DNA of 6,570 bases from Chloroflexota bacterium (lineage in GTDB: Bacteria; Chloroflexota; Ktedonobacteria; Ktedonobacterales; Ktedonobacteraceae), in the NCBI GenBank assembly GCA_021828635.1, contig JAJZEJ010000634.1, forward strand, positions 1 through 6,570, read 5' to 3'. Positions 1-5,379 of this stretch are shown here, piece by piece. The position numbers were made by a program, and so were the translations under genes. The notes beneath the pieces are model-generated. The model was not told the origin of the DNA and ran no database searches. It saw nothing but the letters and a program-made list of their open reading frames with translations. The number at the start of each line of letters is the position of its first letter. Position 1 is the stretch's first letter.

Positions 1-1257
1 GGGAAATTCATCCTGCGCCGGAATGATGGGGGCAATAGCACGTTCGGCTAATGCGCCATGGCCAATCTCACGGCGACCGGGGCCGCGCAATGGGCGACTC
101 TCACCGGTTGAGAATGGTGGGAAATTATAGTGATGCATGAAACGCTTATTCTCGGCAAAGCCCAGACCATCCAGAATCTGCTCATCGCCAGGGGAGCCAA
201 GCGTAATCACGCTCAGCACCTGCGTCTGCCCACGTGTGAAGATGGCAGAGCCGTGTGTGCGCGGCAACAGGCCAACCTCGCAAGAGATGGGACGAATGGT
301 CTTGAGGTCGCGTCCATCGGGGCGCATCCCCTTATCAAGAATGTTATTGCGCACATATGCCTTGAGTTCCTTCTCATAGAAGGTGATGATGTCTTTGAGG
401 CGATCAGGCATCTCCGTCCCAAGCGTGGCAATTAAATCATCCTGCACAGCACTCAAGGCACTGGAACGTGCCATTTTATCGGAATTGTTGACAGCCTCGT
501 CGAAGCGTGGGCGCACAAACGCGGCTACCTTGCCCTGCAACTCCGCATCCGCAACCGGTGGCATGAAGGGGCGCTTAGCGATGTTAACCGCTTGCGCTAA
601 CTTATCTTGCATGCGGATAATATCTTGCAGAGCCTCATGGCCGAAGCGTACAGCCTCCAGCATCATATCTTCGGGCAATTCTTTCGCGCCTGCCTCAACC
701 ATCATCACGGCGTCAGCAGTGCCAGCGATTGCCAGGTCTAGACGACTATTAGCCATCTGCGACTCTGTGGGATTGATGACTAACTGATCGTCGATATAGC
801 CCACGCGCACAGCTCCAACGGGACCAGCGAAGGGAATATCTGAGATAGACAGTGCGGCTGACGCACCGACGATACCCAGAATATCCGAATCATTCTCCTG
901 ATCGACGGAGAGGACGGTGATAACAATCTGGACATCATTGCGATAGCCTTTGGGAAAGAGAGGACGGAGAGGACGGTCTGCGAGACGACAGGCGAGGATG
1001 GCATGTTCTGAAGCCCGACCCTCGCGTTTGATAAAGCCACCAGGAATCTTACCTGCGGCATACATACGCTCTTCTACATCAACGGTAAGTGGGAAAAAAT
1101 CGATGCCTTCACGAGGTTCATCACTTCCAACCGCCGTTGCGAGGATAACCGTATCCCCGTAGCGCACTAATACGGCACCATTTGCCTGCTCTGCCACGCG
1201 CCCGGTCTCGATGCTCATAACCCGACCGCCGATGACAGCTTCTTGACGATGAATCAT
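1..1257 (-). CDS. pnp: Polyribonucleotide nucleotidyltransferase (PNPase), N-terminal 419 residues, cut by the window edge
   Basis: PNPase degrades RNA 3' to 5' using phosphate and acts in mRNA turnover. Reading the minus strand from ATG at 1257-1255 gives an open frame of 419 codons to base 1 with no stop. The protein starts MIHRQEAVIGG and carries the family blocks FFPLTVDVEERMYAAGKIPG (about 54-73), FIKREGRASE, RPLRPLFPKGYRNDVQ, the linker between the two RNase PH domains, and then RPDGRDLKTIRPISCEVG, LPRTHGSAIFTRGQTQ and MHHYNFPPFS of the second domain. Family proteins are about 700 residues, so the rest of the second RNase PH domain and the KH and S1 RNA-binding domains lie outside the window. 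The ATG has GGAGGA only 3 bases upstream, which is close. An in-frame ATG at codon 14 lacks a good ribosome binding site and would drop conserved N-terminal sequence. The gene follows rpsO, its common partner. Identity is certain; the start is very likely. Confidence 0.97.
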   Translation of the reverse strand, partial: MIHRQEAVIGGRVMSIETGRVAEQANGAVLVRYGDTVILATAVGSDEPREGIDFFPLTVDVEERMYAAGKIPGGFIKREGRASEHAILACRLADRPLRPLFPKGYRNDVQIVITVLSVDQENDSDILGIVGASAALSISDIPFAGPVGAVRVGYIDDQLVINPTESQMANSRLDLAIAGTADAVMMVEAGAKELPEDMMLEAVRFGHEALQDIIRMQDKLAQAVNIAKRPFMPPVADAELQGKVAAFVRPRFDEAVNNSDKMARSSALSAVQDDLIATLGTEMPDRLKDIITFYEKELKAYVRNNILDKGMRPDGRDLKTIRPISCEVGLLPRTHGSAIFTRGQTQVLSVITLGSPGDEQILDGLGFAENKRFMHHYNFPPFSTGESRPLRGPGRREIGHGALAERAIAPIIPAQDEFP

Positions 1258-1687
1258 AGTTCCTCCGATGATTAACACCCCATACGTTTCGTTTCAATCT
1301 TTACCCGACAAGCACAGTTTCGCTTCGTGGGCAAACAAGTGGGCCAGCTACCTGACATTGCTTGCCTTTTTCACCTGACGATGGCAATCGCTGTACCGCG
1401 TGTTCTTGCTCTATTCTTTACATTGCTGTTTGCTCTTGGCCTCTACTCATCATGTATCGGCTCTCACCCTTCCACATCTCAGGGATTGTACTCTCTTTGC
1501 GTCTCTCTCTGGCTCAATTCAGGCTATTGCATTGATTCTAGTTGCGCTCTCTGCGACAGGACATAGGTATTAGATGAAGAGGGAAAAATGGAGTAGCGGT
1601 CGGACAGGTTGCTTACTGCTCATTATTCGTCGTTCAACCTGCATGATCTAGTGCATTGTTCTCATGCTTGCCCAACCGCATCCATAG
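1258..1687 (-). other. rpsO-pnp spacer / probable pnp leader; no gene seen
   Basis: This stretch between the rpsO stop and the pnp start holds no convincing gene. On the transcribed (minus) strand it is strongly purine-rich over about 1430-1560, with many GAGA and AAGAG runs. Two adjacent inverted repeats follow rpsO (1605-1667, listed separately). The pnp ribosome binding site is at 1261-1266. I found no convincing -35/-10 pair for pnp, so it may be read through from rpsO or use a promoter I cannot recognise. In enterobacteria pnp has a long leader through which PNPase and RNase III control pnp mRNA; a similar role here is inference only. Confidence 0.55.
1605..1667 (-). terminator. Two adjacent hairpins after rpsO, possible weak terminator or RNA processing site
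   Basis: In the minus-strand transcript a 6-bp stem GCATGA/TCATGC (1662-1667 with 1641-1646) is followed at once by a perfect 7-bp stem CAGGTTG/CAACCTG (1635-1641 with 1605-1611); they share base 1641. Both loops are long (15 and 23 bases). A run of five T lies about 17 bases beyond the second stem (1584-1588), too far for a classic intrinsic terminator. It could instead be a 3'-end stabiliser or a cleavage site between rpsO and pnp messages. Confidence 0.3.
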
Positions 1688-1978
1688 CTAACGGCGGCCT
1701 TGCTTCTTAGACTGACGCAGACCAAGCCGCGCAATCAAGGCGCGATAACGTTCTGGACTCTTTCTACTCAGATAAGCAAGCAAACGTCGGCGCTGGCCAA
1801 CCATGAGCAACAGACCCCGACGTGAATGGACATCATGCTTATGCACTTTGAGATGCTCGGTGAGTTCGTTGATACGGGTCGTCAGGATAGAGACTTGCAC
1901 CTCCGGTGAGCCAGTATCGGTCTCATGGACACGAGCATTTTCAATAATTTCTTTTTTCTGTTCGACTGTCAATGCCAC
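1688..1978 (-). CDS. rpsO: 30S ribosomal protein S15
   Basis: S15 binds the central domain of 16S rRNA early in 30S assembly, together with S6 and S18. The 96-residue product contains the family blocks [20 protein letters not shown] (about 21-40), [20 protein letters not shown] (46-65) and the C-terminal helix [13 protein letters not shown]. The usual length is 88-89 residues, so there is a short extra basic tail, QSKKQGRR, after the normal end. The start is GTG at 1978-1976, with GGGAGGTG at 1989-1996 upstream; it begins with the family-like MALT. A promoter lies just upstream (2033-2061) and pnp lies 430 bases downstream. S15 represses its own translation in several bacteria through unrelated leader structures, so the leader of about 48 bases here is a place to look. 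Identity is certain. Confidence 0.97.
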   Translation of the reverse strand: MALTVEQKKEIIENARVHETDTGSPEVQVSILTTRINELTEHLKVHKHDVHSRRGLLLMVGQRRRLLAYLSRKSPERYRALIARLGLRQSKKQGRR

Positions 1979-1988
1979 GCTCTCAATT

Positions 1989-1996
1989 CACCTCCC
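1989..1996 (-). promoter_or_regulatory. rpsO ribosome binding site (supports the GTG start)
   Basis: GGGAGGTG on the minus strand lies 10 bases before GTG at 1976-1978. No in-frame ATG fits the S15 N-terminus, so this site and the family alignment together fix a GTG start. The spacing is slightly long. Confidence 0.65.
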
Positions 1997-2032
1997 ACGG
2001 TGGAACAAAACAATAGTATAAATCATGGACGC

Positions 2033-2061
2033 ATTATAACATGGATAATGCGTTCACGCAA
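2033..2061 (-). promoter_or_regulatory. Probable sigma-70-type promoter for rpsO(-pnp)
   Basis: On the minus strand a perfect TATAAT (2033-2038) is preceded by a 17-base spacer and TTGCGT (2056-2061), which keeps the TTG of the -35 consensus. Transcription would start near 2026 and give a 5' leader of about 48 bases before the rpsO GTG. The -10 lies inside a perfect 9-bp inverted repeat, ACGCATTAT/ATAATGCGT (2029-2037 with 2045-2053), and the -35 overlaps the foot of the preceding hairpin. This separates rpsO-pnp from the rplJL transcript. Confidence 0.7.
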
Positions 2062-2110
2062 CGAGGTAGAGAGTGAGTGATAGAGTGATACATCGCTCTC
2101 TACCTTGTTG
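2059..2110 (-). terminator. Long-stem hairpin after rplL, probable end of the rplJL transcript
   Basis: CAACAAGGTAGAGAG (2096-2110 read on the minus strand) pairs with CTCTCTACCTCGTTG (2059-2073): 15 bp with a single A/C mismatch and a 22-base loop. It begins 7 bases after the rplL stop. No T tract follows, so it is not a canonical intrinsic terminator; it may stabilise the 3' end or work with another factor. Its 3' arm overlaps the -35 of the rpsO promoter. Confidence 0.6.
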
Positions 2111-2117
2111 ACCAATA

Positions 2118-2501
2118 TTATTTGATGGTGACTTTCGCGCCAACCTCGGCCATCTTGGCGGCGATCTTCTCGGCCTCTTCCTTCGAGACGCCTTCCTTGA
2201 TGGGCTTGGGAGCTTCGTCAACGACGGCCTTCGCCTCTTTCAGACCCAGACCGGTCAGCTCACGCACAACCTTAATGACGTTGATCTTGTTCGGGCCAAC
2301 CTCGGTAAGGACGGCATCAAACTCCGTCTGCTCTTCAACTGGAGCAGCAGCTTCGGCGGCGGGAGCAACACCAGCGGGGGCAGCAACGGCAACGGCGGCG
2401 GCGGCGCTGACGCCCCACTTATCCTGGAGCGTCTTGCTCAGCTCAACCAGTTCCAGAACATTCAATTTTTCGATCTCTTCAATGATGTTTGCGACGGACA
2501 T
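2118..2501 (-). CDS. rplL: 50S ribosomal protein L7/L12
   Basis: L7/L12 is the multi-copy stalk protein that recruits and activates translational GTPases such as EF-Tu and EF-G. The 127-residue product has the normal layout: an N-terminal dimerisation domain (about 1-32, [20 protein letters not shown]) that docks on L10, an Ala/Pro-rich hinge (about 33-56), and the globular C-terminal domain (57-127) with the factor-binding helix region [19 protein letters not shown] and the ending KVTIK. The ATG at 2501 has AAGGAGA (2509-2515) 7 bases upstream. It lies 16 bases after rplJ, so the two are surely co-transcribed and made in the ratio needed for the L10(L12)n complex. A long hairpin follows the stop. 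rpoB does not follow, unlike in most bacteria. Confidence 0.98.
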   Translation of the reverse strand: MSVANIIEEIEKLNVLELVELSKTLQDKWGVSAAAAVAVAAPAGVAPAAEAAAPVEEQTEFDAVLTEVGPNKINVIKVVRELTGLGLKEAKAVVDEAPKPIKEGVSKEEAEKIAAKMAEVGAKVTIK

Positions 2502-2517
2502 GGTAATTTCTCCTTTT

Positions 2518-3060
2518 CTATTCTTCAGCGGATGTTCCGCTATTCAGTTGATCGGCACGTGCTTGTAGCACAAAACACAGGTCGCGCAGTGGCGCGGTCA
2601 ACAAACCATACGTGGTAGATAGTGGACCCTGAACGGTTCCAACGAAATCGGCCTTCGTCTGAAGCTTACCACCGGGCAGTTTGCCCAGATTCTCAACATC
2701 GGTGGCACTCAACGGGCGTCCGCCGAGAATACCAGACTTGAGAACAACAACTTTCGAAGTACGAATATAGTCGCTGACAGCTTTCGCGGCGGCTACCTCA
2801 TCATCATAACCGAAAGCCACGGCGGTCTGGCCCTCGAACATCTTTTTATTCAGAGCCGTCATATTATTACGCTCGGCGGCAATGCGCAGCAGCGTGTTCT
2901 TGGCAATCTGTAGCTCAATTTTGGCTGGGCGCAGCTTACTACGTAGCTCGTTCATATCCTTGACATTCAGACCCTGGGTCTGAATCAGAATAGCCACGGT
3001 CGCACGCTGAAGCTTATCCGCCAACACATCAATCGTCTTGGTTTTTGCCTCTGTTGGCAT
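2518..3060 (-). CDS. rplJ: 50S ribosomal protein L10
   Basis: L10 forms the base of the ribosomal stalk, binding 23S rRNA near L11 and carrying L7/L12 dimers on its C-terminal helix. The 180-residue product starts [20 protein letters not shown] and shows the family blocks [42 protein letters not shown] and a late region with [20 protein letters not shown]. The length is normal for the family. The start is ATG at 3060, with a strong AAGGAGGGG (3069-3077) 8 bases upstream. The frame stays open further upstream, but that part runs through an intrinsic terminator and is not L10. The gene is tightly followed by rplL. The leader terminator (3097-3126) suggests autogenous control by the L10-L12 complex, as established for the Bacillus subtilis rplJL operon. 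Confidence 0.98.
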   Translation of the reverse strand: MPTEAKTKTIDVLADKLQRATVAILIQTQGLNVKDMNELRSKLRPAKIELQIAKNTLLRIAAERNNMTALNKKMFEGQTAVAFGYDDEVAAAKAVSDYIRTSKVVVLKSGILGGRPLSATDVENLGKLPGGKLQTKADFVGTVQGPLSTTYGLLTAPLRDLCFVLQARADQLNSGTSAEE

Positions 3061-3068
3061 GGGTGTTT

Positions 3069-3077
3069 CCCCTCCTT
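3069..3077 (-). promoter_or_regulatory. rplJ ribosome binding site (decides the start)
   Basis: AAGGAGGGG on the minus strand lies 8 bases before ATG at 3058-3060. It selects the MPTEAK start over an in-frame upstream ATG at 3192, whose frame crosses the leader terminator. Confidence 0.85.
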
Positions 3078-3096
3078 TCCGAAATGAATAGCTATG

Positions 3097-3126
3097 AAAA
3101 AAGCCCCCGGTGTATTCACCGAGGGC
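3097..3126 (-). terminator. Intrinsic terminator in the rplJ leader, probable L10/L12 attenuator
   Basis: On the minus strand GCCCTCGGTG (3117-3126) pairs with CACCGGGGGC (3103-3112) in a 10-bp GC-rich stem with one G-U pair and a 4-base loop, followed directly by six T (3097-3102). This is a textbook intrinsic terminator, and it lies 36 bases before the rplJ start codon. Transcription entering from rplA would stop here unless an alternative fold formed. B. subtilis rplJL is controlled by leader termination through binding of the L10(L12)4 complex. The position matches that arrangement, but I did not identify the antiterminator or the L10 binding fold. Confidence 0.85.
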
Positions 3127-3179
3127 CAGGAAGTATGCAAGCTTGCTGACAACCACGCTATCTATCAATATGTGATCTT

Positions 3180-3203
3180 GTAGGGGCGTCATGAATGACG
3201 CCC
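3180..3203 (+). repeat. REP-like hairpin, GTAG family, copy 1
   Basis: GTAG (3180-3183) sits at the foot of a perfect 9-bp stem, GGGCGTCAT/ATGACGCCC (3184-3192 with 3195-3203), with a two-base turn. A short palindrome with a GTAG tetranucleotide at its 5' foot is the hallmark of REP sequences mobilised by Y1-type RAYT transposases. It matches copy 2 (3247-3270, opposite strand) at 19 of 24 positions, and the stem pair at positions 11 and 18 is C-G here but G-C there, a compensatory change. Confidence 0.6.
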
Positions 3204-3246
3204 TTAAACCTTAACCTTATCACACGACTTCGTCGAGCGGCGACCA

Positions 3247-3270
3247 GGACGTGATAAATCACGCCCCTAC
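3247..3270 (-). repeat. REP-like hairpin, GTAG family, copy 2 (inverted relative to copy 1)
   Basis: Read on the minus strand, GTAG (3270-3267) is followed by a 9-bp stem, GGGCGTGAT/ATCACGTCC, with one G-T pair and a two-base turn. Together with copy 1 it forms a convergent pair separated by 43 bases, like the BIME units of paired REPs. It matches copy 3 (5899-5922) at 19 of 24 positions. Confidence 0.6.
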
Positions 3271-3403
3271 GGGTAAGGTTGCACAGATACAATAGCGATG
3301 TCAGACAAATGTATACTCGTGGATGTTCCTCGGCAAGCCAGCATGAGATGCTATTTCGATACCAGTTGGTATACTTGCTGTCTCCGGTTTACCAAACAAA
3401 TTT

Positions 3404-4111
3404 TTATGAAACTTTGAGTGCCAACGCGGACGGTACGTCCAGGCGAATGCTGGGGGACATAGTGGATGAGAGTACAACACTCTTCACATAGGTACCCTTC
3501 GCGCCAGTTGGCCGCGCACGTGCGACTGAATCGATGACCGAAACAATATTGGAATACAAAGCGTCTTCGCTGAACGACAATTTGCCAGCTGGAACATGGA
3601 TCAACGCAGTTTTATCAACCCTAAACTCAACACGGCCACCTTTGACCTCGCGGATAGTGCGGGTGAGGTCCATCGTGATTGTACCAGCTTTAGGGCTGGG
3701 CATCAAGCCACGCGGGCCGAGTTTCTTACCGAGCCTGCCAACTTTGCCCATGACATCTGGTGTAGCAATGGCGACATCAAAGCCAAACCAATCGCCTTCG
3801 ATCTGCTTAATCAGATCGTCCAGACCAACAAAATCCGCGCCTGCCGCCTCTGCTTCGGCGGCCTTTTCACCTTGCGCGAATACCAGTACTTTAACTTCTT
3901 TACCGGTACCTGCTGGAAGCATCGCTACACCACGCACCATCTGATCGGCGTGGCGAGGATCGACACCAAGCTTCATGTGAACCTCGACCGTCGGGTCGAA
4001 TTTTACATAGTTCATCTGCTTGAGCAATGGAATAGCTTCTTTGAGCTGATAAAGCTTTTCCTCTTCAACCAGCTTGGCGGCTTCCTGGTACTTCTTTCCA
4101 TGTGTTGCCAT
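3404..4111 (-). CDS. rplA: 50S ribosomal protein L1
   Basis: L1 forms the mobile stalk on the E-site side of the 50S subunit, helps deacylated tRNA leave, and in many bacteria represses its own mRNA. The 235-residue product has the family blocks KYQEAAKLVEEEKLYQLKEA (about 7-26), VEVHMKLGVDPRHADQMVRG (42-61), GKVGRLGKKLGPRGLMPSPK (122-141, the L1 signature region) and YSNIVSVIDSVARARPTGAKG near the end. The signature usually reads MPNPK; here the Asn is Ser. The C-terminus runs slightly past the usual SIRLDV end as PSALALKVS. The ATG at 4111 has AAGGAGGG (4118-4125) upstream with 6 bases between. It lies downstream of rplK across a 180-base gap rich in hairpins. Identity is certain. Confidence 0.98.
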   Translation of the reverse strand: MATHGKKYQEAAKLVEEEKLYQLKEAIPLLKQMNYVKFDPTVEVHMKLGVDPRHADQMVRGVAMLPAGTGKEVKVLVFAQGEKAAEAEAAGADFVGLDDLIKQIEGDWFGFDVAIATPDVMGKVGRLGKKLGPRGLMPSPKAGTITMDLTRTIREVKGGRVEFRVDKTALIHVPAGKLSFSEDALYSNIVSVIDSVARARPTGAKGTYVKSVVLSSTMSPSIRLDVPSALALKVS

Positions 4112-4131
4112 CTATAGCCCTCCTTGAGGCT

Positions 4132-4161
4132 TGCGCAAATGCGCACCGCAGTAACTTGCGG
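4132..4161 (-). promoter_or_regulatory. Two tandem small hairpins just upstream of the rplA ribosome binding site
   Basis: TGCGCA-TT-TGCGCA (4132-4145, 6-bp stem) and CCGCA/TGCGG (4146-4161, 5-bp stem, 6-base loop) abut each other, 7 bases from the rplA ribosome binding site. L1 is known to bind leader structures that mimic its rRNA site. Whether this is one is not shown by the sequence. Confidence 0.3.
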
Positions 4162-4192
4162 GCTGTCTGTCCTTGTCCTAAGCGTGATACAT

Positions 4193-4216
4193 GGCACCCA
4201 CAAGAGGTGTCACTAT
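4193..4216 (-). repeat. Repeat hairpin, second family, copy B
   Basis: On the minus strand ATAGTGACACC, a short loop and GGTGCC form a 6-bp stem. The 24-base unit matches copy A (4248-4271, plus strand) at 18 of 24 positions, and all six differences are transitions. It sits in the rplK-rplA gap. Confidence 0.45.
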
Positions 4217-4247
4217 ATCAAATCGCACCACCGACAGCATCATACAT

Positions 4248-4271
4248 GTAGTGGCATCCCTCGTGGATGCC
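4248..4271 (+). repeat. Repeat hairpin, second family, copy A
   Basis: GTAG (4248-4251) is followed by TGGCATCC, the loop CTCGT and GGATGCC. The 7-bp stem GGCATCC/GGATGCC extends through a bulge to ATGTAGT/ACTACAT, giving a larger imperfect palindrome up to about 4283. It is inverted relative to copy B, with 31 bases between their GTAG-type ends. It starts about 20 bases after the rplK stop on the transcribed strand. Confidence 0.5.
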
Positions 4272-4291
4272 CATGCTACTACATCCACCCG

Positions 4292-4717
4292 CTAGGCGGT
4301 GATGGTGATGCCCATACTACGGGCCGTTCCCTCAATTGTGCGCTCGGCTGCCTCAATGTCAAGAACGTTGAGGTCTTTCATCTTGATTTCAGCAATCTCG
4401 CGCAGTTGGGTACGGTCAATTGAGCCAACTTTCGCCTTATTGGGCGTGGCCGAACCTTTTTCGACGTTAGCTGCTTTACGCAACAGATCGGGTACGGGCG
4501 GCGTCTTCGTAATAAAGGTAAATGAGCGATCTTCGTAGATCGTAATCTCGGCAGGAATAACCATACCAGCCTGCTCGGCGGTACGCGCATTATATTCCTT
4601 ACAGAACATCATGATATTGACGCCCTGCGGACCAAGCGCGGTACCAATCGGCGGTGCGGGTGTGGCCTTACCAGCCGGAATCTGTAGTCGCACTACAGCT
4701 TTTACACGCTTTGCCAT
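4292..4717 (-). CDS. rplK: 50S ribosomal protein L11
   Basis: L11 binds the GTPase-associated region of 23S rRNA at the base of the L7/L12 stalk and contributes to factor binding and the stringent response. The 141-residue product has exactly the usual length. The N-terminal domain reads [18 protein letters not shown] with [15 protein letters not shown] (33-47), and the C-terminal RNA-binding domain carries [20 protein letters not shown] (61-80) and [14 protein letters not shown] near the end. The Pro-rich segment has PPIGTALG where most L11 proteins have PP(V/I)GPALG, so Thr replaces the conserved Pro26. The ATG at 4717 has TAGGAG (4730-4735) 12 bases upstream, rather far. A perfect 7-bp hairpin (4682-4698) lies in codons 7-12. 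The gene follows nusG by 40 bases, as in most bacteria. Confidence 0.98.
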   Translation of the reverse strand: MAKRVKAVVRLQIPAGKATPAPPIGTALGPQGVNIMMFCKEYNARTAEQAGMVIPAEITIYEDRSFTFITKTPPVPDLLRKAANVEKGSATPNKAKVGSIDRTQLREIAEIKMKDLNVLDIEAAERTIEGTARSMGITITA

Positions 4718-4736
4718 ATTGTTTCAAAACTCCTAC

Positions 4737-4752
4737 ACAATCATGCCCCTAC
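4737..4752 (-). repeat. Half of a GTAG-family REP-like element, remnant
   Basis: On the minus strand GTAGGGGCATGATT, starting at 4752, matches the 5' part of copy 2 (3270 leftwards) with one mismatch, and the CCC before it also matches (12 shared bases, ACCCGTAGGGGC). The second stem arm is missing; the sequence runs into the rplK ribosome binding site instead. It begins 5 bases after the nusG stop. Confidence 0.45.
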
Positions 4753-4757
4753 GGGTC

Positions 4758-5360
4758 TTAAATTTTCTCGACCTGGAGGAAATCCAGGACAACCGGGGTC
4801 TCACGTCCGAAGAAGGAGACTAGCACAGTAACTTTATTGCGGTCAATGTTGATGTCGCTGACCGTACCAATAAATTCTGAGAACGGGCCATCGATCACAC
4901 GGACACTCTGGCCTTTTGCGAAGTTGACCTTTGCTTTGGGCTTCTCGGTTTCCTTCGTGACCTGTTTCAGAATTGTTTTAACCTCATGCTCTTGCAGAGG
5001 AACAGGACGATTACCGGAACCGACAAAGCTGGTGACACCAGGCGTGTTACGAACGACATACCAGGCTTCATCGCTCATAATCATCTCGACCAGCACATAA
5101 CCAGGGAAGACCTTCCGTTGTACCGTGCGTCGTTGCCCTTGCTTGATCTCCACTTCCTCTTCCATCGGCACGATGACACGAAAAATCTTGTTTCGCATAT
5201 CCATCGATGCAATGCGTGCTTCAAGATGGCTTCTTACTTTGTTCTCATAACCTGAGTATGTATGGATAGCATACCAAGCCCGTTCAATCGCTTTCGCCTC
5301 AGACGATTCTTTTTGCCCGCTCTCACTGGTGTGTTCGGTAACCACGGCTTCTTCCTTCAT
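4758..5360 (-). CDS. nusG: Transcription termination/antitermination factor NusG
   Basis: NusG binds RNA polymerase through its NGN domain and contacts Rho or ribosomal protein S10 through its KOW domain, acting on pausing, termination and transcription-translation coupling. The 200-residue product has an acidic, Ser/Glu-rich extension (1-26), then AWYAIHTYSGYENKVRSHLE (28-47) opening the NGN domain, KVFPGYVLVEM and NTPGVTSFVGSGNRPVPL within it, and a KOW domain from about 148 (GQSVRVIDGPFSEFIGTV) to the end, FFGRETPVVLDFLQVEKI. The ATG at 5360 has AGGA 5 bases upstream, a modest site. It lies 19 bases after secE, the near-universal secE-nusG pair, and is followed by rplK. No inserted domain between NGN and KOW. 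Identity is certain. Confidence 0.98.
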   Translation of the reverse strand: MKEEAVVTEHTSESGQKESSEAKAIERAWYAIHTYSGYENKVRSHLEARIASMDMRNKIFRVIVPMEEEVEIKQGQRRTVQRKVFPGYVLVEMIMSDEAWYVVRNTPGVTSFVGSGNRPVPLQEHEVKTILKQVTKETEKPKAKVNFAKGQSVRVIDGPFSEFIGTVSDINIDRNKVTVLVSFFGRETPVVLDFLQVEKI

Positions 5361-5379
5361 ATGAATCCTGGCGACGCTG

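Larger units (their letters stand above)
3061..3403 (-). other. rplA-rplJ intergenic leader region
   Basis: This 343-base gap holds no gene. From rplA towards rplJ it contains a small palindrome, ATACCA-GT-TGGTAT (3359-3372), and a hairpin AGCAT/ATGCT just beyond it. Next come an inverted pair of GTAG hairpins (3180-3270), a GCAAGCTTGC palindrome (3137-3146) and the attenuator-like terminator (3097-3126). I found no convincing promoter. The part between the repeats and the terminator (about 3127-3179) is the likeliest place for an L10 leader binding structure. Confidence 0.6.

Noticed and set aside
903..977. Repeated GAGAGGACGG blocks within pnp
   Set aside because: They encode conserved PNPase residues, including the RPLRPLF motif; this is a coding coincidence, not a repeat element.
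1327..1566. Open frame on the plus strand (79 codons, hydrophobic middle) in the rpsO-pnp spacer
   Set aside because: It starts with GTG, has no ribosome binding site, and its Leu/Phe/Ser/Cys-rich make-up is what a pyrimidine-rich strand gives by chance. It lies opposite the probable pnp leader.
3061..3192. Upstream in-frame extension of rplJ from ATG at 3192 (44 extra residues)
   Set aside because: It crosses an intrinsic terminator, part of a repeat hairpin and the strong rplJ ribosome binding site. The extra residues do not resemble L10.
3367..3375. TGGTATACT on the plus strand at the 3' side of rplA, possible antisense promoter
   Set aside because: No -35 at a suitable distance. The bases are explained by the ATACCA/TGGTAT palindrome, and no plus-strand gene follows.
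3596..4117. Long plus-strand open frame opposite rplA (173 codons), and similar frames opposite the other genes
   Set aside because: These are frame shadows of well-recognised ribosomal genes, with no family resemblance and no ribosome binding sites.
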